Below, piece by piece: positions 53,301-58,482 of a DNA stretch of 64,000 bases. The number at the start of each line of letters is the position of its first letter. Position 1 is the stretch's first letter. The notes under the pieces are model-generated. The model was not told the DNA's origin, ran no database searches, and saw only the letters and a program-made list of their open reading frames with translations. Source of the stretch: Atrina japonica. Taxonomy: Eukaryota; Mollusca; Bivalvia; Pterioida; Pinnidae. Where the stretch lies: positions 1,447,001-1,511,000 of the forward strand of contig BROG01000029.1 of NCBI GenBank assembly GCA_030159075.1, given 5' to 3'. A program made the translations under genes and the position numbers.

Positions 53301-56300
53301 ATTGTTTTAAAATGATCCCCTTTTTAATATATTTCCCCCTAAAAAGAGAAATCACTTAAGAATCTGAACATTGATTTCAACTAGTTGATATCGTTTTTGT
53401 AAAAATTATTAAGTTTTGATAAATATTTTTTGAAATTAAAAAAAATAACCTTAATCTTACGTAACTAGCAAGCGATTGGTAATTATTCCCTTATCTATGA
53501 GATTCATTCAAACAAATTTACACAGAGGCCGTAATACTTGTATTTGCATTTTTGGTTTCCTTGATAGGAAAATACAGTGTCATTCTGGGATATACGTACG
53601 TTCTGGCCATTTAAAGCCATTTTTTTTACACTAGATTCGGGTTAAAAATCTACTGTTAAATATATGATCCCCTCCCCCTTTCTGTAAAATGAAAGAAAGT
53701 TTAGCGCCACAGATCAAAATCTATATACAAGACATGTATAATTTTCTCCTTGAGGATCATGTTTACGTAGACACTAAGTAAAATACTAATGCTAGAATAA
53801 AGTTGCGGCAGTCAAAAATACATGAGAGATGTTACTAATGCAGAAAGATTGTAATCGAATGTTCCAGAAAGATTGTCAATTAAAAAAAAAAAATTTTTGA
53901 AAACGGCAATACAATTTTCCGAGTCGCGGTGATTTCTGTGGGTCGGTCGGTAAACAGCAAACAAACTTGATTTTATTTTAGGCCTAATGTTACATAAGGA
54001 TAATCTTATTTTTCAAGATTACCAGACTCAAAAACAGGGTGTGCACATGTACATTAAATGCAGGTAGTGAAATTGGCTGCAGGATCCAGGAGCCAGTCGG
54101 GCCCATAAAACAAAATATCTAGGGGCCCAGGTTGAAATTCAGGTGCCCAGCTATTTCTTCAGATGCTTTCATACAAAAAAAATAAACAAAATTTCTCAAT
54201 TTGATTCCGTCAATTTCTATTTCTATATAGCTTTTATCATGTTGTATGCAATCATGAATATGTCTCTTATATGTACCAACCATTGACAATTTCCTGTCCA
54301 CTCAAGTTGAGGAGTGGTTCTTTTTAATTTTATTGATACATTTTGGAGTGTTCTATGGCTGGTTTCTTGCTGGGGTTTTCAGCATTGTAACACCACATGA
54401 CAAAGACTTATGTGTCCAAGGAATGATTACAGTCAAATCCCACCCCCACTTTGGAAACATGTAAATCAGCACTTAATGGAGTTAAATAGGCACCTGAAAA
54501 AAAAAGATTTTCAACACTTGGAAATATCTATCAAGGTAACAAAATGATATTGAAAAAATGTTTATCTCAGAAAAGAAGATTCATTTTCAAAAATAATTTA
54601 GGTGTATAATATGCTTTTTTGATAATTATAAGTCACAAATTCATGTCACTGTTGACACTAGAAAAACATACATCTCCAAATTATCTATTTTTATTTAATC
54701 ATGTTATTTGCTATCAATACATTGTTTTGACCAAGCAGTTGTTAGAAAGGAACAAAGGATTCAATGAGGGGCTAATGGTTGCATAATTAAGGCGATAATT
54801 ATGAGAACCCACCAGATAATGTTGAACTGGTGAAAATACCTATCGATTAGACCCGAGTGCCGATATCAAAATAATTTGCAAGCAACTGCCAAAAAGAAAG
54901 TTAAAAAAGAAACAAGTGCTGAAATTAGATGTTGATGTGCATGAACTAAGTGCAGATTTAAACATGTGCTGACCAAACTAGGATTCAAAGAAATCATGAA
55001 ACGTTTGACTCTCGATTTGAACCTTCAGATAAAATTTCCAGTTCCTGTGGTAAAACATACTTTGTGACTGAGATTAAGAAATAAAAAAATAAACAATAAC
55101 TTGTCACAACAAAAGTAAAAAATATGAGTATGATTTATCAATTTATGTCTTTTAGACTATACTGAGGTGTAATTATCAGATGAGTGCTGGGGGTAATTAC
55201 TTACACACCAACCTATAGTGGTCAGGTACATGAATGTACAGATAAAGTGATTACCTGTATATTTAAACCTCCACACCTATAATCACTATCTGTATGTTCT
55301 GTCCTATATGCAGACTTAAAATATCAACATCATTAATTCTACCGGTATATTATTATTAAATCCATGTAGCTTGAATATCAATCATCAATGATTTTACTTA
55401 AAATATTTAACTAAGAAATATCGAAGCCAGATTGTGTCTTCTACAACATCCGCACTCCACACCATAAACTATACAGTGTAATGGAATGGATGCATCTTTT
55501 TTTTTTTTGACTTTGAATCTGGCTCCAAAAAATGGAAACTGGCGACAAATTTTGACAACTGGTGATTGTTTTTTACCCACAATTTTTTTCTACCAGTGCA
55601 AAGCCTTAGGAAAAATTTTACTTTTCACAATTGAACTTCTCTAAATTTCACAGGGTTAGAAATTGTATTTTCTCTACAAATGTACATGGTATTGGACTGG
55701 CTCCAAATTTTTAAACTGGCGACAAAAATCACAATTGGCAGCAAAAAATCACAGCTGGCGATTTTTCTGGCGACAAGATTTGTTTAACCAGAGAAACCCC
55801 TTATCTCAAATGAAAACAATAACAAAAGAGACATTCGTCAATTACATTAAAACAAAAACCAATGCATTTTGAAAACACACAATAGCAAATAAACATGAAC
55901 TGTCCATTCCTCAGAACAAAAAGATTAAAATAACAAGAAAATCACACATATACACACCCACACATAAACACAGATATGTTATATCTAGCACCTTATTCGT
56001 ACTCTGTTGTGTTTGTCTGTGAGTGTGTACCTGTGTGTGATTTTCATGCAATTTTAACCCTTGTGTCCTTAGGAAGGGACAGGTAGTACAAGAAATTTGA
56101 CTTCATTTTTGTATGTGTGGCTTTATATAATTATATAGATTAAGAATAAGATAGATAGATATCTAGATATGGTACCAGTATGAAAGACAATAAAAACAAT
56201 GACAAAATATCACATTAATTAACTAATACAGAAAGTTTTCTACTACAGTAGTAATACAGAAAGCTTTCTACTACAGTAGTTGGTCATGAGTATGTTCTGA

Positions 56301-57079
56301 TGATTTATTTTCAGTATATATTATTAGTAAATTCATGGGTTTTTTTCAATAACTCTTTAGAGAATTTGTCTTTTATCCAATTTGAACAAAACAGGGTAAG
56401 TGTTGTAAATCAGAGTTATCCTTAAGAATCATGATTCTTAAGATCCTGTATTAACTCCAGATCACAATTCTATCCATGGCCATTCTATCTTATTAATATT
56501 TAGAATGGCGAAATCAAATTTTAGCACATCTAAGTTTGGTGAAAATAGTTCATGTAGTCTGTTGAGACAAGGGATTTCATACTTTCCAAATTTGATATAC
56601 AATGTGAGCAAGACCTGATACACTGTCTTCCATGTGTAACTGAGAATATATAAATGCCACAAGTCAGGGTAGACATTTCACATTTCATTACTCCCATCAA
56701 ACAGGAAGCCAGATTTTGTTTTGGGATTACTCAGTAATGTGTATTTCAAATATAAACCGTTTGATTATTATCATTTTAGGATATGGAATGGATTTAATTT
56801 ATCGATCTATGTGAAATCGCAATAAACAGACAATCAAGTGTTAATCACGATAATCAATACATCAACAAAAACATAAACAATCAATAACATCCTAGCTTTA
56901 TGTTGTTAAGTGAAAATGAGGCCACATATCGCCATCTTGCATTTATTGACAGCAATATAAGATATATATGATAAAATTCTACACATTGCATGTAAATAAT
57001 CCAATGTAAGACCGTGCATACCTGTGAAAACATCACAATTCCCCCATCTAACTGGGGTTATCCCAGTTTTGGCTGCCAT
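5905..57079 (-). CDS. MED1: Mediator of RNA polymerase II transcription subunit 1 (16 coding exons)
   Basis: Nuclear Mediator subunit that links DNA-bound activators, notably nuclear receptors, to RNA polymerase II. CDS join, minus strand: 57079-57022, 37023-36920, 35451-35376, 30775-30588, 27688-27660, 26830-26759, 25308-25234, 24630-24563, 22621-22535, 21650-21482, 20433-20309, 19175-19075, 18051-17859, 13771-13676, 13330-13225, 10498-5905. All introns are GT-AG and all phases match; total 6141 nt, 2046 aa. Residues about 50-516 follow the vertebrate Med1 domain in order (for example [33 protein letters not shown]-like [21 protein letters not shown]). Residues 517-2046 are a Ser/Asn/Lys-rich disordered tail, longer than the human one (human MED1 is about 1581 aa). 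Identification is by recalled human MED1, not by a search. The start was chosen because it has a good context and joins exon 2 in frame. Confidence 0.95.
10081..10095 (-). other. MED1: MED1 NR box 2 (LSKLL, residues 651-655)
   Basis: Second LXXLL motif in the context [11 protein letters not shown], aligned with human HPMLMNLLKDN. The spacing from box 1 is 23 residues, against about 41 in human, so the linker is shorter here. Confidence 0.87.
10150..10164 (-). other. MED1: MED1 NR box 1 (LATLL, residues 628-632)
   Basis: An LXXLL nuclear-receptor interaction motif in the context [10 protein letters not shown], aligned with human NPILTSLLQI. LXXLL helices bind the AF-2 groove of liganded nuclear receptors. 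Conservation of position and flanks suggests the interaction is ancestral. Confidence 0.85.
10735..11381. mobile_element. Dispersed repeat with inverted ends, bivalve 'ggtcacctgag' family
   Basis: Lies in MED1 intron 15. Near the left edge is ggtcacctgag (about 10759) and at the right edge ctcaggtgacctaaaa, an 11-bp perfect inverted repeat. The inside includes 'gtgaccttgacctttgacccc', 'gcccctatgggtcctag' and 'ttatgcagcttcacatggga'. Related copies or fragments occur at 42720-43398, 59320-59500, 60718-60960 and 62820-63765. No coding capacity. Assigned to bivalves from recalled repeat sequences. Confidence 0.75.
11386..12398. other. Intron 15 interior, no clear feature
   Basis: AT-rich, apparently single-copy. 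A minus-strand frame at 11929-12186 is open but has no ATG start and no acceptor in a phase that would join it to the exon-like frame at 12453-12611. Confidence 0.5.
12453..12611 (-). CDS. Possible first coding exon of an unknown gene inside MED1 intron 15
   Basis: ATG at 12611 opens a 53-codon frame ([18 protein letters not shown] at the start, then [18 protein letters not shown]) that reaches a good donor, ATCACTG|GTAGGT. The peptide is basic and Cys-rich with an amphipathic start, which would suit a mitochondrial presequence, but I do not recognise a family. No partner exon with matching phase was found before MED1 exon 16. An ETS-like CGGAAGTG lies upstream (about 12735). It may be a chance frame. 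Confidence 0.2.
13225..13330 (-). CDS. MED1: MED1 coding exon 15 (residues 482-515)
   Basis: Acceptor ATTTCTTCAG|CT, donor CAAAG|GTAGTA; phase 1 in, phase 2 out. Encodes [20 protein letters not shown] and [14 protein letters not shown]. The join to exon 16 gives [12 protein letters not shown], matching human VVQRCMSIPVTM exactly across the junction. Confidence 0.97.
13676..13771 (-). CDS. MED1: MED1 coding exon 14 (residues 450-480)
   Basis: Acceptor GTGTTGCAG|AT, donor ACAG|GTCAGTG; phase 1 in and out. Encodes [20 protein letters not shown] and DTMVT, matching human FEVCPLSESRFSVSFQHPVN. A 39-bp minisatellite starts about 90 bp upstream of the acceptor. Confidence 0.96.
13861..14172. repeat. 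Minisatellite, 39-bp unit (~7.5 copies)
   Basis: The unit is built on gaagcaaatgtttagcactg followed by gctccaaaatgtgtaaatt. Core copies start at 13903, 13942, 13981, 14020 and 14057. Some copies lack a 'gt' (37 bp), and the edges are diverged. The array lies 90 bp upstream of the exon 14 acceptor. Confidence 0.95.
14401..14818. mobile_element. Tc1/mariner-like MITE (CAGT ends, TA target)
   Basis: Flanked by TA, beginning CAGTCAAACATGTTTTCAGC and ending ..GCAGGTTTTACTG then TA. Each end continues with related 'ttcag(c/t)agcca' sequence in inverted orientation. Non-autonomous: a plus-strand frame across it (14219-14578) has no transposase motif. Related to the copies at 25041 and 28102. Confidence 0.65.
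14821..17412. other. Intron 13 interior, nothing recognised
   Basis: AT-rich intronic sequence with no exon, RNA gene or repeat that I can identify by eye. Confidence 0.5.
17413..17445. repeat. Poly(A) run, 33 bp
   Basis: Uninterrupted run of A on the plus strand. It could be the tail of a degraded retroelement in plus orientation, but no element is recognisable upstream. Confidence 0.95.
17859..18051 (-). CDS. MED1: MED1 coding exon 13 (residues 385-448)
   Basis: Acceptor CCCTTTAG|ACA, donor CAAG|GTATGT; phase 0 in, phase 1 out. Encodes [20 protein letters not shown] then [20 protein letters not shown] and [16 protein letters not shown], matching human LPGQQHCYFLNKD, ITFQHPGRVPLILNLIRHQV and AYNTLIGSCVK. 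This is one of the best conserved parts of the Med1 domain. Confidence 0.98.
18110..18312. repeat. Dispersed repeat, 'caatatgcctcccctcc' family
   Basis: In intron 12, contains 'tgccaaatttcattccaat' and ends with 'agcaatatgcctcccctcctatggagaagggcataaaaa', where ctcctatggag is a short hairpin. I recall this type of terminal hairpin repeat from bivalve genomes. It accounts for the open frame at 17997-18419. Confidence 0.55.
19075..19175 (-). CDS. MED1: MED1 coding exon 12 (residues 352-384)
   Basis: Acceptor TTTTACAG|AA, donor GTT|GTAAGT; phase 1 in, phase 0 out. Encodes [20 protein letters not shown] and [12 protein letters not shown]. It matches the weakly conserved human segment ending NMRFYAALPGQQH, with FFV directly before the next exon's TLPDQQH. 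Confidence 0.92.
19646..19925 (-). mobile_element. tRNA-derived SINE, copy 1
   Basis: Read on the minus strand: a diverged tRNA-like head (B-box GTGAGTTTGAGTCCAGCC near 19860), a body with GAACCCTCACTGCTCAATGG, and a tail CCATATGAGTGAAATATTCT leading to TTAAACAACAATAAACAAAC. The same body and tail occur at 21957-22236 and 29318-29575. Located in intron 11. Confidence 0.8.
20309..20433 (-). CDS. MED1: MED1 coding exon 11 (residues 310-350)
   Basis: Acceptor TCTTTCCAG|C, donor ACAG|GTTAGC; phase 2 in, phase 1 out. Encodes [20 protein letters not shown] then [11 protein letters not shown], matching human NSVDLPACFFLKFPQPIPVS. A different frame is also open across the exon (20260-20481) but gives a Cys-rich product without homology. 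Confidence 0.96.
20700..21125. repeat. Dispersed repeat, 'aaggtcaaagtcaaggtc' family
   Basis: In intron 10. Contains several imperfect 'gtaggtcaaagtccaaggtc' motifs, then 'ggtatggcattagctctccggac', a type of end I recall from bivalve dispersed repeats. Internally repetitive with a loose ~130-bp spacing. No coding capacity. Confidence 0.55.
21482..21650 (-). CDS. MED1: MED1 coding exon 10 (residues 254-308; tandem acceptors)
   Basis: Donor CATG|GTAAGT; phase 1 in, phase 2 out. Encodes [16 protein letters not shown] and then a diverged stretch ending [10 protein letters not shown], leading into exon 11. I chose the acceptor CTCTTTTTAG|CA at 21651-21652 because the resulting length best fits human (SLGMNASVTIEG..YKLPIAPLI). 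Three further acceptors in the same phase lie 57, 114 and 171 bp upstream in a tandem repeat (exon starts 21707, 21764, 21821). The whole stretch to 21821 is open in this frame, so each would add 19, 38 or 57 residues. Confidence 0.85.
21607..21835 (-). repeat. MED1: 57-bp tandem repeat containing MED1 exon 10 acceptor and coding sequence
   Basis: Four copies at exact 57-bp spacing (gagacatact-type starts at 21607, 21664, 21721, 21778). On the minus strand each of the three upstream units reads CTATGGCATATCATGGTTTA, then GATCACAGTGTAACAGTATG, then TCTCGATCTCTTTTTAG. It therefore ends in a splice acceptor followed by coding sequence for 19 in-frame residues ([22 protein letters not shown]). 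Copies differ by a few substitutions and none introduces a stop. Confidence 0.95.
21957..22236 (-). mobile_element. tRNA-derived SINE, copy 2 (best preserved head)
   Basis: On the minus strand the head reads CTGGCCTGGCTCAGTCGGTA (A box) and GAGTTCGAGTCCAGC (B box), at about 22175-22232. The conserved body (GAACCCTCACTGCTCAATGG) follows, then the tail CCATATGAGTGAAAGATTCT and TTGAGTGGGATGCTTAACAA. It lies in intron 9, close to exon 10. Confidence 0.88.
22535..22621 (-). CDS. MED1: MED1 coding exon 9 (residues 225-252)
   Basis: Acceptor TATTGCAG|GT, donor GAAG|GTAAGAG; phase 1 in and out. Encodes [20 protein letters not shown] and further residues, matching human MNLKYYVSPSDLLDDKTASP. Confidence 0.97.
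22622..24562. other. Intron 8, nothing recognised
   Basis: AT-rich intron sequence between MED1 exons 8 and 9 with no exon, RNA gene or repeat element identified. Confidence 0.5.
24563..24630 (-). CDS. MED1: MED1 coding exon 8 (residues 202-223)
   Basis: Acceptor GTTTCAG|T, donor GGTG|GTAAGT; phase 2 in, phase 1 out. Encodes [20 protein letters not shown] and KG, matching human ..LDKILHGSVGYLTPRSGG. Confidence 0.93.
25041..25214. mobile_element. Tc1/mariner-like MITE, 174 bp
   Basis: TA-flanked element starting CAGTAAAACCTTTTTAGAAA and ending ..ACAAGTTTTACTG, giving inverted ends CAGTAAAAC. Internal 'gaccacctggtcat' and 'gacctctataaaaagaccc' are shared with the copy near 28102-28281. Intron 7. 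Confidence 0.8.
25234..25308 (-). CDS. MED1: MED1 coding exon 7 (residues 177-200)
   Basis: Acceptor TATTTCAG|G, donor AAAG|GTAAGA; phase 2 in and out. Encodes [20 protein letters not shown], matching human KMYLALQSLEQDLSKMAIMY. Confidence 0.96.
25530..26470. repeat. Minisatellite, 19/25-bp units (gatacactttatatatcaa)
   Basis: Nearly 1 kb of 19-bp gatacactttatatatcaa units alternating with 25-bp versions that carry an extra gataat or gatcaa. The left third (25530-25870) is diverged ('atatccagatacactt'); the right part is nearly homogeneous. It fills most of intron 6 and produces a fake repeat frame at 26229-26531. Confidence 0.97.
26759..26830 (-). CDS. MED1: MED1 coding exon 6 (residues 153-175)
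   Basis: Acceptor TTAATAG|C, donor GAA|GTAAGT; phase 2 in and out. Encodes [20 protein letters not shown] and PGE, matching human EKNFDEFSKHLKGLVNLYNL. Confidence 0.96.
27660..27688 (-). CDS. MED1: MED1 coding exon 5 (29-nt microexon, residues 143-151)
   Basis: Acceptor TTTTTTCCAG|AGT, donor AAG|GTAAGTT; phase 0 in, phase 2 out. Encodes SCEDVIEVL, matching human SCPELVQQL exactly in position between exons 4 and 6. It is very short and easy for gene finders to miss; skipping it would shift the frame. Confidence 0.93.
28102..28281. mobile_element. Tc1/mariner-like MITE, diverged copy
   Basis: Inverted ends related to CAGTAAAACTTGT (left 'tagtgaaacttgtat', right 'caagttttgctgtg'), inside 'ggtctttatagggaggtggtc'. 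A partial inverted copy of the same internal sequence lies at 28378-28432 ('gtacagatcaacctctatat'). Intron 4. Confidence 0.65.
29318..29575 (-). mobile_element. tRNA-derived SINE, copy 3 (head decayed)
   Basis: Body and tail match the copies at 19646 and 21957 (plus strand: caacgtcccactcaagaatc, catatggagacatcacc, ccattgagcagtgagggttc). The tRNA-like head at about 29540 is poorly preserved. Intron 4. Confidence 0.8.
30045..30235. mobile_element. Short dispersed element, copy A (inverse of 61104-61290)
   Basis: Contains cgccagaaacgtctgggggc then taagccccaatttttaacac and ctatgtctatctttgcaaaa. The reverse complement of this segment occurs at about 61145-61215. The outer 'ttagcgttggaagcaaattg' matches the 'caatttgcgtccgacgccaa' end of copy B. 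Intron 4. Confidence 0.7.
30588..30775 (-). CDS. MED1: MED1 coding exon 4 (residues 81-142)
   Basis: Acceptor ATTGCAG|TT, donor GTG|GTAAGT; phase 1 in, phase 0 out. It contains [14 protein letters not shown] and [20 protein letters not shown], strongly matching human DRLESIARQNGL and DMFYVEVQLDPAGQLCDVKV. This is the first strongly conserved block of the Med1 domain. Confidence 0.97.
31255..31392. mobile_element. Hairpin MITE, copy A (~140 bp)
   Basis: Long imperfect inverted repeat. The left arm 'cgagggtatgacaaagaaag gaatctcaatcc' runs through 'taagattcttgaatgac' and pairs with 'gcattcatgaatcttaccct' and 'cagactgagattccttcaag'. Same family as 38198-38342. Intron 3. Confidence 0.8.
31890..32665. 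repeat. Satellite, 43-bp unit with higher-order structure (~18 copies)
   Basis: 'agactg' recurs at exactly 43-bp intervals (31894, 31937, 31980, 32023, 32066, 32109 and on). Two unit types alternate: ..gactgagtacttggcata.. and ..gactgtgtgcttgacat... From about 32230 to 32490 they form a nearly identical 129-bp trimer repeated twice. Intron 3. Confidence 0.95.
32955..33315. repeat. Two-copy tandem duplication, ~180 bp
   Basis: Both copies carry tgattttttcatgctgaatc then atttctgcagtcaaaaaact and gttatga, at about 33039 and 33221. Imperfect. Confidence 0.8.
34485..34570. repeat. 27-bp tandem repeat, 3 copies
   Basis: Three successive copies of atgtccaaaaagctcattaa plus aagactt; the last has one substitution (cccaaaa). 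Confidence 0.93.
35376..35451 (-). CDS. MED1: MED1 coding exon 3 (residues 55-79)
   Basis: Acceptor TTCAAAG|GAA, donor AAAG|GTAAGT; phase 0 in, phase 1 out. Encodes [20 protein letters not shown] and a few more residues, matching human MEKRVVMSSGG..LVSCLETL. Confidence 0.93.
35895..36660. repeat. Split duplicated blocks in extreme AT-rich sequence
   Basis: Block 1, acaaaaaaggtaactaaaaa then tcgggtcagacattttgcca, occurs at about 35907 and 36258. Block 2, cgtttcatccatataaattt then ctatgcgataggg, occurs at about 36026 and 36421. 'cagtattatacc' occurs at 36061 and 36620. Nearly pure A/T sequence separates them. This could be a nested duplication or an assembly/consensus artefact. Intron 2. Confidence 0.8.
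36920..37023 (-). CDS. MED1: MED1 coding exon 2 (residues 21-54)
   Basis: Acceptor TGTTACAG|AT, donor AAT|GTGAGT; enters in phase 1 and leaves in phase 0. It encodes a helical, Lys/Glu-rich stretch including [15 protein letters not shown], matching the human MED1 N-terminal segment around LLERLHAKFNQNRPW. Confidence 0.9.
37685..38046. mobile_element. Non-autonomous TIR element with ~40-bp inverted repeats
   Basis: The left end ttgcatcgttgtaaactacg then atccagaatcgctatgctct is inverted at the right end (agagcatagctattctgaac then tgtggttttacgacgatgca). The same TIR sequence forms the 85-bp hairpins at 59116-59203 and 60514-60601. The internal frame (37661-38011) has no recognisable transposase. 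Intron 1. Confidence 0.8.
38198..38342. mobile_element. Hairpin MITE, copy B
   Basis: Almost a perfect hairpin: ccttgagggtgtgacaaagg aatctcaatccaagggtaag attcttgaatga pairs with tcattcaagaattttatccc aaggattgagattcttttgt cataccatcaagg. Same family as 31255-31392. Confidence 0.85.
38343..39737. other. Intron 1 stretch, nothing recognised
   Basis: AT-rich sequence with many 'acatgtac' words but no gene-like or transposon-like structure that I can support. Confidence 0.5.
39740..39806. repeat. (TA)n microsatellite
   Basis: Perfect TA run at the outer edge of the first left block of the foldback-like element. Confidence 0.97.
40083..40173. repeat. (TA)n microsatellite
   Basis: Perfect TA run of about 45 dinucleotides between the two left blocks of the foldback-like element. 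It creates artefactual Tyr/Ile frames on both strands. Confidence 0.97.
41050..41825. repeat. 21/27-bp tandem array with 90-bp higher-order unit
   Basis: Units of the type taagtcttacataggatata(t), with a 27-bp variant containing 'accagtatgtaggaga'. The variant recurs at 41201, 41333, 41423, 41513 and 41604, giving a 90-bp higher-order period (21+21+21+27). It forms the right arm of the foldback-like element. Confidence 0.93.
42100..42620. repeat. Three diverged tandem copies of a dispersed repeat
   Basis: Copies of 'acaatttcggcc..ttgactttttgtagat' followed by 'catgaaaaatccactt..aggggaaata' start near 42115, 42305 and 42473. Fragments of the same family lie at about 29055-29140 and 31490-31590, with 'gactttttt(g)cagatctttc..gctgaacattttt'. 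Confidence 0.75.
42720..43398. mobile_element. Dispersed repeat, 'ctcaggtgacctaaaa' family copy
   Basis: Same family and order as 10735-11381: 'gtgatcttgacctctgaccc', 'tatctttgtatacaaaaagtc', 'gcccctatgggtgttatctc', 'aaagctcaggtgacctaaaa' at the right end. Intron 1. Confidence 0.75.
44398..44975. repeat. Minisatellite, ~25-bp unit (ttataaagatattgcagggt atatg)
   Basis: About 22 variable copies, with 'gcagg', 'acagg', 'gaagg' and 'gtggg' variants and several partial copies between 44620 and 44720. Confidence 0.93.
45750..47131 (-). pseudogene. Decayed hAT-type transposase (ZNF862/TTF-like), N-terminal half
   Basis: On the minus strand an ATG at 47131 opens [15 protein letters not shown], a start typical of hAT-derived proteins. 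Pieces follow in family order but in different frames: [15 protein letters not shown] and [14 protein letters not shown] (about 46740-46880), [20 protein letters not shown] (about 46535-46600, just after an in-frame TGA), [10 protein letters not shown] (about 46350), and [16 protein letters not shown] then [14 protein letters not shown] sequence and VTDVV (45990-46195). Several stops and frameshifts break it, and the C-terminal dimerisation region is not seen. It lies inside MED1 intron 1. Family assigned from recalled motifs. Confidence 0.6.
47373..47741 (+). CDS. Hypothetical frame, possible remnant of a mobile-element protein
   Basis: ATG-initiated, 122 codons, among the longest open frames outside MED1. 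The first ~57 residues look protein-like ([20 protein letters not shown], then [16 protein letters not shown], with one CxxC). The rest is AT-rich and unlike a folded protein. It lies just beyond the hAT pseudogene on the other strand. I do not recognise a family, and the frame may be chance or the start of a broken element. Confidence 0.2.
   Translation: MEPFPERFHLHVDNLNQLCALCLLHLDHPGFREYIVDYICKVKKWEKNCSDFKLEFKMLHLPIFFYITRHRVTILIMNHSAISLRVFSHSVHAFHIDILFHIQLNFLISKLTGLYRSAPFYF
47742..50739. other. Intron 1 stretch, nothing firm
   Basis: AT-rich intron sequence. Apart from a short TA run with flanking inverted 'tgtgtatata/tatacacata' at 50318-50352, no gene or element is supported. Confidence 0.5.
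50740..51491. repeat. ~156-bp satellite, left part
   Basis: 'tctctctgaaaatg' recurs at 50928, 51086, 51242 and 51397 (spacing 155-158 bp). Other conserved words are 'gtcaaatttcaaggagatcc', 'cagtcctttctgagaaatag' and 'caaaatccaagatggccacc'. The array resumes at 52682 after an insertion. Confidence 0.93.
51492..52681. mobile_element. ~1.2-kb non-autonomous insertion splitting the satellite (hAT-like ends)
   Basis: The left end ctaggggaaggacggttctg then 'cagttcggttcggtttttc' and the right end 'gcggttcggtttgtcggttt' then 'gaaacgtcacactcct' form a short imperfect inverted repeat. The flanks agaaatag (51484-51491) and acaaatag (52682-52689) look like an 8-bp target duplication with one mismatch. 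No transposase frame inside. hAT assignment rests on the TSD length and end sequence only. Confidence 0.6.
52682..52925. repeat. ~156-bp satellite, right part
   Basis: Continuation of the array after the insertion: 'ttcaatctctctgaaaatgt', 'aaatttcatagagatcccct', 'ggtcaaaatacaagatgg'. About 1.5 units. Confidence 0.9.
52926..57021. other. Intron 1, 5' part, nothing firm
   Basis: AT-rich intron sequence nearest to exon 1. It contains several loosely related 'ctggctccaa..tggcgac' fragments near 55510-55790, but no supportable gene or mobile element. Confidence 0.45.
57022..57079 (-). CDS. MED1: MED1 coding exon 1 (residues 1-19, start codon)
   Basis: Starts with ATG at 57079-57077 in the context AAAGATGGC (A at -3, G at +4) and encodes [19 protein letters not shown] plus one base. 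The donor is G|GTATGCAC. It joins exon 2 in phase 1 to give Asp20. This short N-terminus has no clear vertebrate counterpart, so it is the least certain coding exon; the splice phase and start context support it. The intron that follows is about 20 kb. Confidence 0.75.
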
Positions 57080-57130
57080 CTTTGATTTCTCACAGTATCA
57101 TTGGCGGCCTCTGGTAGATGATTTCTGCAC
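57070..57130 (-). promoter_or_regulatory. MED1: MED1 start region with TISU/YY1-like and CCAAT elements
   Basis: On the minus strand the start codon lies in AAAGATGGCAGC, close to the YY1/TISU pattern (AAnATGGCGGC) seen at starts with very short 5' leaders. An inverted CCAAT (attgg at 57100-57104) within GGCCGCCAATGA lies about 20 bp upstream of the ATG. No TATA box is seen. The transcription start is not determined. Confidence 0.35.
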
Positions 57131-58482
57131 TAAACACAGCGACTACATTTCAGCATTTACGCCAGATCAAGTTAGATTGATCCATTATTGATGCTAAAAT
57201 GGGACCTATTTATCCCATCCCTCTACGGCCTCATAGTTTCTATGGCTAAAAAGGTGCACATCTATGCACTTCGTAGAAAATAACTGGGTCTCTTCGGGGT
57301 CATGAAAACGCTTTCGGGTTGGTTAGTTGGCCTTGACGTCACTCATGTTATTAAATTTTTGGGAATTCGTATGAATTAAGTCTGAAACGAAATGTAATAT
57401 GGTTTAAATTCCATATTCAATACAGGTATATCAGACGCTGCAATCATTATGGAAATTATTATATAAATTTTCGTAAATGCCGATATATGCTATATATTAC
57501 AAATAAAATGTAATTTTATTTTAACAATACAATAGGCCTACTTGTAGTAGTAATATAAGCCCTACTAATAGGCGTGATGTAGTTTTGATATAGGACTAAT
57601 AATTCTGGATGCTAAATTTACACTTCTTACTTCTTATAGTGCCTAGGTGTACTTGACAGGTATGTTTTGGGTGGATATTACGGCGAACTGAGAAGTGTTT
57701 CATTACGACACATACATAATTAGAATATAATAAACAACTCATCAACAACAATAATAAGCAATGCATTCGACATTAAAACAATTTATAGAACCATTTAATA
57801 GAAACATTTGGTGGGGGTCCAATTTTTTTTTTCAAAAACAGGGGTGTAGTGACTGAGGGAAACATATAGGCCTACTTACCCCCCCCCCCCCAAAAAAAAA
57901 AAATTAACATGTATAAAAATGCAATTCAATTTAGATTTTCAAAACTATTTTAATTAAAGAAATAGTATTCAGAAGTTTAAATTCCATTATCAGAAATTTA
58001 AATTTTAACATTGTCATGTTTTTATCAGGTCTCAATCACGCAAGTTGTTTTGAGAAAATTCATATTTGCAGAAATGTTGGGAGCTTTTCTTGTTTTTGTT
58101 TTGTTTTTGATGTATCCAAATCGCTATAATAAAAATGTTTTACAAAAGATTACATAGTCAAAACAATGAAAAAAAAGTTGAGTACTAACTGTAGATTAAT
58201 TTTAACTATGTGTTGTGCAACCGGGTCCTGGACTTTTAGCTGACTTACTGTGTTCGGTCACACAGTAGACGTGACATGGTCAAACAACGCTATTGTTATT
58301 TATATTAAAGAGTAAGAAATAAGGTGTATATATTCCTGGTGTATCCCCAAATCACCATGTTTTAATGAAAAGAATAAATAAATAGACTAAAAAATCAAAA
58401 GTTATATGCAAGACACATTGAGATGGTGCTGTCCATAATTACCTGTGCGAAAATTAAAATAATAAACGAGTGTTAAACATCA
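57131..58482. other. MED1 upstream flank
   Basis: Presumed promoter and upstream intergenic sequence. Contains a C11A12-type run near 57882-57901. No divergent gene start could be identified. Confidence 0.45.
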